Positions 23,221 through 27,295 of a stretch of 27,295 nt of DNA are shown one piece after another. Every line of letters starts with the position of its first letter. The stretch's first letter is position 1. The stretch is from positions 1-27,295 of the forward strand of contig CAZVYN010000060.1 of assembly GCA_964631125.1 (NCBI GenBank), written 5' to 3'. The notes under the pieces are model-generated. The model worked only from the letters and a program-made list of their open reading frames with translations, was not told where the DNA came from and made no database searches. Origin of the DNA: CAZVYN01 sp964631125. GTDB lineage: Bacteria > Eisenbacteria > RBG-16-71-46 > CAIMUX01. Position numbers and translations under genes: made by a program.

Positions 23221-24918
23221 TTACCGCTTCAAGTTCAACAGCTCGCTCAAGATCTCGTCGCTCGTCGTGATGACGCGCGCCGAGGCCTGGAATCCGCGTT
23301 GGGCCAGGATCATGTTGGAGAACTCACGCGCCAGGTCGACGTTGGACTGCTCGATGGCGCCGCTGAGGATCTCGGTCGCGACCGAGCCGGACACTCCGAC
23401 GCGCGCCTCGCCCGAGTTCGACGTGGTCATGTACTTCTCGCCGCCGAGCAGCTCGAGTCCCTGCGCGTTGACGAACTCGGCCAGCGCGATCATCCCGATC
23501 GGCCGCGTCACTCCATTGGAGAAGCGCGCCGAGAGGACGCCGGTGCGATCGATGGTGAAGTCGACCATCTTGCCCTGGGTGAATCCGTCTTGCGTCGCTT
23601 CGACGGTCGAGCTGGCCTGCAGGAGCGTGAGGCCGTCGAATTCGCCGATCGAACCTGGATTCAGTTCGACCTCGAAGGGCGACCGCGCGCCGGTCTTCGG
23701 ACCGATGGTCAGCTTGGTCGGCAAGGTGTCGCCCACCGGATCGAAGAAGAAGCCGGAGAGCGAGCCGTCGTTGTTGAAGGTGACGCGACCGGTGGTGCCG
23801 GCGAGGACCGGCGTCTCGCCGCCGTCGACCTCGGCCGCCCAGGTGAACTGGTTGGCGTCGAGCGTCCGCGTGAAGCTCAGCTTCAGGACGTGACTGAAGC
23901 CGAGCGAGTCGTAGATGACCGACTCTTCCGAGAACTCTCCAGTGTCGCGGGCGGTCTGCGTACCGACCAGGCCGGCCAGGCTGTTGAAGTCGTCGCGCGG
24001 TACGCCGGCGTTGTCCTGCGCCTGGATGATGAGCCCCTTCACTTCGGCGGCCGCGCCGAGCACGTTGGGCGTCGCCAGGCTGATCCGTCCGGAGGCGTCG
24101 ACCCCGAGCGTGACGCCCGAGATGCCGGTGACGGAGTTGAGCGCGGTCTGCACCGTGTTCAACAGGTCGGTCATGGTGGAGGTGGCCGTCGCGTCGAACG
24201 TGCCGGTGATCTGCTCGCCGCCCACCGTGGCGGAGAAGCTGATCTTGTCGCCGGCGCCGAGGAGCGGGACGACACCGGCCGCGTCGGCGCGCAGATCGAC
24301 CAGCGTCACAGCGCCCGAGGCGGCCGCTCCGTCGACGTCCCGGAACACGCCCGACTCGGCGCGCGTGCCCGCCGGTTCGGAGTCGGCGCTCAGATTTCCT
24401 TGGTAGACCACGCCGGTGGTGGCGCGGGCCGGCTCGGTCTGCCCGATCGGGACGCGGATCTCGCCCAACGTCGTCGCGTACTCGTTCGTCGCGCGGTCGA
24501 AGCCGAAGCCCTGGACGATGTAGCGATTGACCGGGTCGACGAGGCGGCCGTTGCCGTCGAGTTGGAAAGCGCCGACGCGCGTGTAGAGCTGCTGTTCTCC
24601 GTCGGAGACGATGAAGAAGGCGTTCCCTTGCAGCGCGAGATCGGTCGCGACGCCGGTCTGTTCGAAGCTTCCCTGCGCGAAGATGCGGTCGACCGAGCCG
24701 AGCCGCGCGCCGGTGCCGACCTGCTTCGGATTCGAGCCGCCGAGCGAGCCGGACGGCGCCGTCGCCCCTTGGATCAACTGACTGACCGCATCCTCGAACG
24801 TCACGCGCGAGCGCTTGAATCCGATCGTGTTGACGTTCGCGATGTTGTTACCGACGACGTCCATGCGGAGCGTCGAGGTGTCGAGTCCGCTGACTCCCGA
24901 GAAGAGTGCTCTGAGCAT
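23221..24918 (-). CDS. flgE: Flagellar hook protein FlgE
   Basis: The product is 565 residues. The N-terminal rod/hook domain has LFSGVSGLDTSTLRMDVVG, NNIANVNTIGFKRSRVTFED, GSLGGSNPKQVGTG and the flagellar basal-body strand ATDLALQGNAFFIV. The middle has FlgE D2-type domains (VVYQGNLSADSEPAG, VYDSLGFSHVLKLSFTR). The C-terminus has GSVATEILSGAIEQSNVDLA and FSNMILAQRGFQASARVI. It polymerises into the hook outside the cell after export through the gate encoded downstream. GGG-type Shine-Dalgarno AAAGGG lies seven bases before the ATG. Confidence 0.96.
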   Translation of the reverse strand: MLRALFSGVSGLDTSTLRMDVVGNNIANVNTIGFKRSRVTFEDAVSQLIQGATAPSGSLGGSNPKQVGTGARLGSVDRIFAQGSFEQTGVATDLALQGNAFFIVSDGEQQLYTRVGAFQLDGNGRLVDPVNRYIVQGFGFDRATNEYATTLGEIRVPIGQTEPARATTGVVYQGNLSADSEPAGTRAESGVFRDVDGAAASGAVTLVDLRADAAGVVPLLGAGDKISFSATVGGEQITGTFDATATSTMTDLLNTVQTALNSVTGISGVTLGVDASGRISLATPNVLGAAAEVKGLIIQAQDNAGVPRDDFNSLAGLVGTQTARDTGEFSEESVIYDSLGFSHVLKLSFTRTLDANQFTWAAEVDGGETPVLAGTTGRVTFNNDGSLSGFFFDPVGDTLPTKLTIGPKTGARSPFEVELNPGSIGEFDGLTLLQASSTVEATQDGFTQGKMVDFTIDRTGVLSARFSNGVTRPIGMIALAEFVNAQGLELLGGEKYMTTSNSGEARVGVSGSVATEILSGAIEQSNVDLAREFSNMILAQRGFQASARVITTSDEILSELLNLKR

Positions 24919-24973
24919 TTCGATCCCTTTCTTCTGCGCCGTGGCGGATCGCTTCGGTCACTCGGCGATCCCC

Positions 24974-25019
24974 GACCTCCTCGACGAGGTCCAGCCGGTC
25001 AGGTCCTTAGGTCGGACCT
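24974..25019 (-). repeat. Two short hairpins between the TIGR02530-type gene and flgE
   Basis: GACCTC (24974-24979) pairs with GAGGTC (24986-24991), and AGGTCC (25001-25006) pairs with GGACCT (25014-25019). The latter touches the TAG of the upstream gene. They sit in the 99-base gap before flgE. Stems are only 6 bp and no U-tract is seen, so regulatory meaning is doubtful. Confidence 0.35.
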
Positions 25020-25455
25020 AGAGCACGACAGCGCTGTCGATGTTGGTGAAGACATGTCCCCGCGTCTGATCCGAGCCCAACGCCGTCACGACCGTCCGAG
25101 ACGGAACGTTGACGACGAAAGCGAGACCGGGCGAGAGAACGAGCGAGTCCTTGGCTCCGCGAGCCGCTGCGTCATCGATCGCCTGAGCGAGCCGTTCCAG
25201 CTCGTTCGGTGTGATCTGGATCCCGCGCGCCCGGATCCGTTCCTCGGCATGCCGAGAGAAGCGGACGGCCGTGCTCGGCGCGGTCGGCGTCGCCGCCGAA
25301 GTCGCCGCCGATGTCGCCGAAGTGAGCGCGGTCTCGAACGTGCGCGCGAAGGACGCAGGATCCGTACGGGTCGGAGTTCGTGGACCGGCGGCGCGCGAAC
25401 TCCCATCGACGCGAGGCGCCGAGCCCGGGAGCGGTCCACCGATCGGATCTGTCAT
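25018..25455 (-). CDS. Flagellar operon protein of the TIGR02530 family
   Basis: The product is 145 residues. The first 65 are low-complexity Ser/Thr/Ala/Pro. The rest is the family core: RFSRHAEERIRARGIQITPNELERLAQAIDDAAARGAKDSLVL, then LAFVVNVPSRTVVTAL and the signature end VFTNIDSAVVL. This family is always found next to flgD and flgE and is thought to help hook assembly; its exact role is not established. It has a very strong ribosome-binding site and begins 20 bases after flgD. Confidence 0.92.
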   Translation of the reverse strand: MTDPIGGPLPGSAPRVDGSSRAAGPRTPTRTDPASFARTFETALTSATSAATSAATPTAPSTAVRFSRHAEERIRARGIQITPNELERLAQAIDDAAARGAKDSLVLSPGLAFVVNVPSRTVVTALGSDQTRGHVFTNIDSAVVL

Positions 25456-25459
25456 CTTC

Positions 25460-25470
25460 GATCACCTCCT
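25460..25470 (-). promoter_or_regulatory. Near-perfect Shine-Dalgarno sequence of the TIGR02530-type gene
   Basis: In the coding sense it reads AGGAGGTGATC, ending four bases before the ATG at 25455. It pairs with nearly the whole anti-Shine-Dalgarno end of 16S rRNA and is the strongest site in the window. Confidence 0.7.
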
Positions 25471-25475
25471 CTGGT

Positions 25476-26147
25476 TCAGTTGGTCTGGAAGACTTCGAGC
25501 ACCGAAGAGAGCGGCAGTTCCTCGCCATTGACGATGAGCAACGCGCTCCCTCCCTGGAACGTCACCCCATCGACCCGACCGGTCACGATCGGGAGGGACT
25601 CGACCTCGACGCCGGTCGCGTCGAAGGCCTGCACCTTCAGCTGGTATCGGCCGGTCGGCGCCGAAACTCCCGCGTCGCCTTTGCCGTCCCACATGAGGCG
25701 GTGCGGACCGACGGTTCCCGCGTCGCTCTGCAGCGTGCGCACCAGTCGACCGGCGTCGTCGTAGATCTCCATCACCACGTGCGCGGCGCCCGAGGGCAGG
25801 AAGTAGCCGACCTCGATTGGCAGATCGGCCACGAGCCCGACCGTCTCGCCGTTTGCTCGCACGTTTCGACCGATGAGACTCGCCGCCGACGAGTTGTTCA
25901 GCGATTGGGTCAGCGTCATCGAGTCCTGCATCGTCTGATTGAGCGTCTGCATCTGCTCCAGCGAGCTGAACTGAGCGAGCTGGGCCAGGAACGCCTCGTT
26001 CTCCATCGGCGAGAGCGGATCCTGGTGGCGGAGCTGTGTGATCAAGAGCTGGAGGAACTCGTTCTTCCCCAGCGTTCCCCCCATCGCGTTCGTCAGCGGC
26101 GACGACAACCCAGCGCCCGCGCTGTTTCCGACCAAGGCAGTGTCCAT
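25476..26147 (-). CDS. flgD: Flagellar hook capping protein FlgD
   Basis: The product is 223 residues from ATG 26147 with AGGAGG eight bases upstream; the frame is open further upstream but only as shadow of fliK. The conserved N-terminus is GKNEFLQLLITQLRHQDPLSPMENEAFLAQLAQFSSLEQMQTLN. A FlgD Ig-like/Tudor part follows (GYFLPSGAAHVVMEIYDDAGRLVRTL, HRLMWDGKGDAGVSAPTGRYQLKV, ending LSSVLEVFQTN). FlgD caps the growing hook and helps FlgE subunits fold. It lies 32 bases after fliK. Confidence 0.96.
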   Translation of the reverse strand: MDTALVGNSAGAGLSSPLTNAMGGTLGKNEFLQLLITQLRHQDPLSPMENEAFLAQLAQFSSLEQMQTLNQTMQDSMTLTQSLNNSSAASLIGRNVRANGETVGLVADLPIEVGYFLPSGAAHVVMEIYDDAGRLVRTLQSDAGTVGPHRLMWDGKGDAGVSAPTGRYQLKVQAFDATGVEVESLPIVTGRVDGVTFQGGSALLIVNGEELPLSSVLEVFQTN

Positions 26148-26179
26148 TTCCCGTCCTCCTTCTCTTTGCTCGCCCGCGA

Positions 26180-27295
26180 TCAAGCGCGCACGTCCAGTCC
26201 GACCCGATGAACGCCGGCGATCGCGGACAGCACCGCACCGGGCGCGCTCCGCCGTGTCATCGCACGATCGACTTCGTCGCGAACTCCGCCGCGTGCGTCG
26301 CGTCGCGCCTCCTGCCCGAAGGCGGCGCTCCATTCCGCGCGACCCTCAGTCGCCGACGGCTGTCGCGACTCGAAGTTCGGCCGCGCCTCGAACGCGCTCG
26401 GCTGCGGCCAGAGTTCTTGTTCGGCGCGCGACGTCGCCGCGCTTTCCGCCGCTGCCGGCAGCGCGGTCGTGTGCGACGGCGCTTCGACGCGCAACGCCTC
26501 GACGTTCAGTCCCGCCTGCTTCATGCCGCGCTCCAGCTCGCCGCGCATCTCGCGCAGGAGCGAGCGCACTTCCGGTCGAGCCGCGATGAGGTGCGCCGAC
26601 ACACGATCCTCCTCCACCCACAGTCGCACCTCGATCGCGCCCAACTCCGGCGGCGAGAGTTGCACTCGCACCTCCTGCCGTCCCGTCTCCAGCGTCAACC
26701 GCATCGCTCCCGGCAACCGCACGGGAAGTTCACTGATCGAGAGCTGCAACGGCGCGAGCGGTGTCTGCGGCGTCGTTGGCGCGGCAAGCGCCACAGGCGC
26801 AGAGGCCGGTGTCGGTGTCGAGATCGACATCGACGAGAGCATTGCCATCGGAGTCGACGCCGGCATCGACTCGCGCACTGACTCCGGCATCGACTCCACA
26901 GGCAACGTCATCGCCTCGCGGACCGCCGAGTTCGGTGTCCGCGGCCATGTCGATGTCGGGGCTTCATCCCCGCGTGCCTCGACCACCCCCCAGCCATGCG
27001 CCACCTTCGCGACAGCGATCTCTCCCGGCTCCGCATTCCCCTCCGGCTGGGCGCTCTCGTCAGCTCCACGCGCGCGGATCGGCACAGACAAGGGCCGGCC
27101 GTTTGGTTCGGATTCGCGCTCGACCAACGGCCGCGCAACTTCCGAGATCATCTCCGCGATAGCAGGACGCTCCCCGCCGCGCGCCTCATGCGCCGCGGCC
27201 GACCACAGATCGAAGGACATGCTCGGTCCAGACGATTCCGCTGTCGGCTGCACTGTCGGCTGCACTGTCGGCTGCACTGTCGGCTGCGAGATTGA
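26180..27295 (-). CDS. fliK: Flagellar hook-length control protein FliK, 5' end outside the window
   Basis: The frame is open to the right edge, so only the last 371 or so residues are seen. Most is low-complexity Ala/Pro/Ser/Thr with Met-Ser-rich stretches (ESMPASTPMAMLSSMS) and QPTV repeats, typical of the ruler part. The conserved C-terminal domain is at about 26500-26740: LQLSISELPVRLPGAMRLTL, VQLSPPELGAIEVRLWVEEDRVSAHLIAARPEVRSLLREMRGELERGMKQAGLNVEAL. FliK measures hook length and triggers the FlhB switch. Position before flgD agrees. Any internal GTG start is arbitrary. Confidence 0.93.
   Translation of the reverse strand, partial: SISQPTVQPTVQPTVQPTAESSGPSMSFDLWSAAAHEARGGERPAIAEMISEVARPLVERESEPNGRPLSVPIRARGADESAQPEGNAEPGEIAVAKVAHGWGVVEARGDEAPTSTWPRTPNSAVREAMTLPVESMPESVRESMPASTPMAMLSSMSISTPTPASAPVALAAPTTPQTPLAPLQLSISELPVRLPGAMRLTLETGRQEVRVQLSPPELGAIEVRLWVEEDRVSAHLIAARPEVRSLLREMRGELERGMKQAGLNVEALRVEAPSHTTALPAAAESAATSRAEQELWPQPSAFEARPNFESRQPSATEGRAEWSAAFGQEARRDARGGVRDEVDRAMTRRSAPGAVLSAIAGVHRVGLDVRA
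27241..27288 (-). repeat. Four 12-bp tandem repeats in fliK
   Basis: CTGTCGGCTGCA occurs at 27241, 27253 and 27265, with a fourth copy at 27277 differing in the last base. In the coding sense each gives QPTV or QPTA. Copy change would alter FliK length by four residues per unit without frameshift. Confidence 0.85.

Noticed and set aside
23299..25764. 821-codon open frame on the plus strand over flgE and flgD
   Set aside because: Same reason: low-complexity antisense shadow of confident flagellar genes.
27241..27288. CRISPR-like array
   Set aside because: The 12-bp units are contiguous without spacers and encode in-frame QPTV repeats of FliK.

Overview
The window is high-GC bacterial DNA in which every gene I can support lies on the minus strand. 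It is read here from right (upstream) to left (downstream). The organism is a flagellated, probably Gram-negative bacterium: it has an outer-membrane barrel protein with a signal peptide and a gingipain-type (C25) secreted protease. High GC, the gene order fliK-flgD-x-flgE-fliL-fliM-fliN-OPQR-flhB-flhA-flhF-flhG-fliA, and C25 peptidases together suit deep-branching phyla of the Eisenbacteria/Gemmatimonadota/FCB type. That placement is inference; no rRNA or marker gene is present.

Region 1 (27295 to 12055) is a late flagellar operon. It holds the 3' part of fliK, flgD, a TIGR02530-type flagellar operon gene, the hook gene flgE, fliL, the switch genes fliM and fliN, the export-gate genes fliO, fliP, fliQ, fliR, flhB and flhA, the placement/number GTPase-ATPase pair flhF and flhG, a 96-codon membrane protein gene and the sigma-28 gene fliA. 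Several junctions overlap by 4 to 29 bases, which indicates translational coupling. Clear breaks are a strong hairpin between flgE and fliL and a 110-base gap with two hairpins between fliQ and fliR.

Region 2 (12038 to 6626) continues in the same direction. It holds a small repeat-containing protein, a SwrB/DUF2802-like membrane protein, an HDOD protein, a GAF-GGDEF diguanylate cyclase with an inhibitory site, and a receiver-GAF-histidine kinase. This looks like a control module placed directly downstream of the flagellar genes.

Region 3 (6625 to 1) starts with a gap of about 480 bases. It then carries a polyprenyl-phosphate sugar-phosphate transferase, a Gfo/Idh/MocA sugar dehydrogenase, a Wzi-like outer-membrane protein and a C25 cysteine peptidase cut by the left edge. 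This is an envelope polysaccharide and secretion set. The whole stretch reads as flagellum, then c-di-GMP/two-component control, then exopolysaccharide.

The most unusual points are these. A run of ten G puts the C25 signal peptide one base out of frame with its mature domain. The outer-membrane gene probably starts with CTG, overlapping the preceding stop codon. Two near-identical hairpins abut the stop codons of unrelated genes. Unrecognised small membrane and repeat proteins flank fliA. I did not find a clearly novel defence or mobile system; there is no CRISPR array, insertion sequence, tRNA or rRNA.
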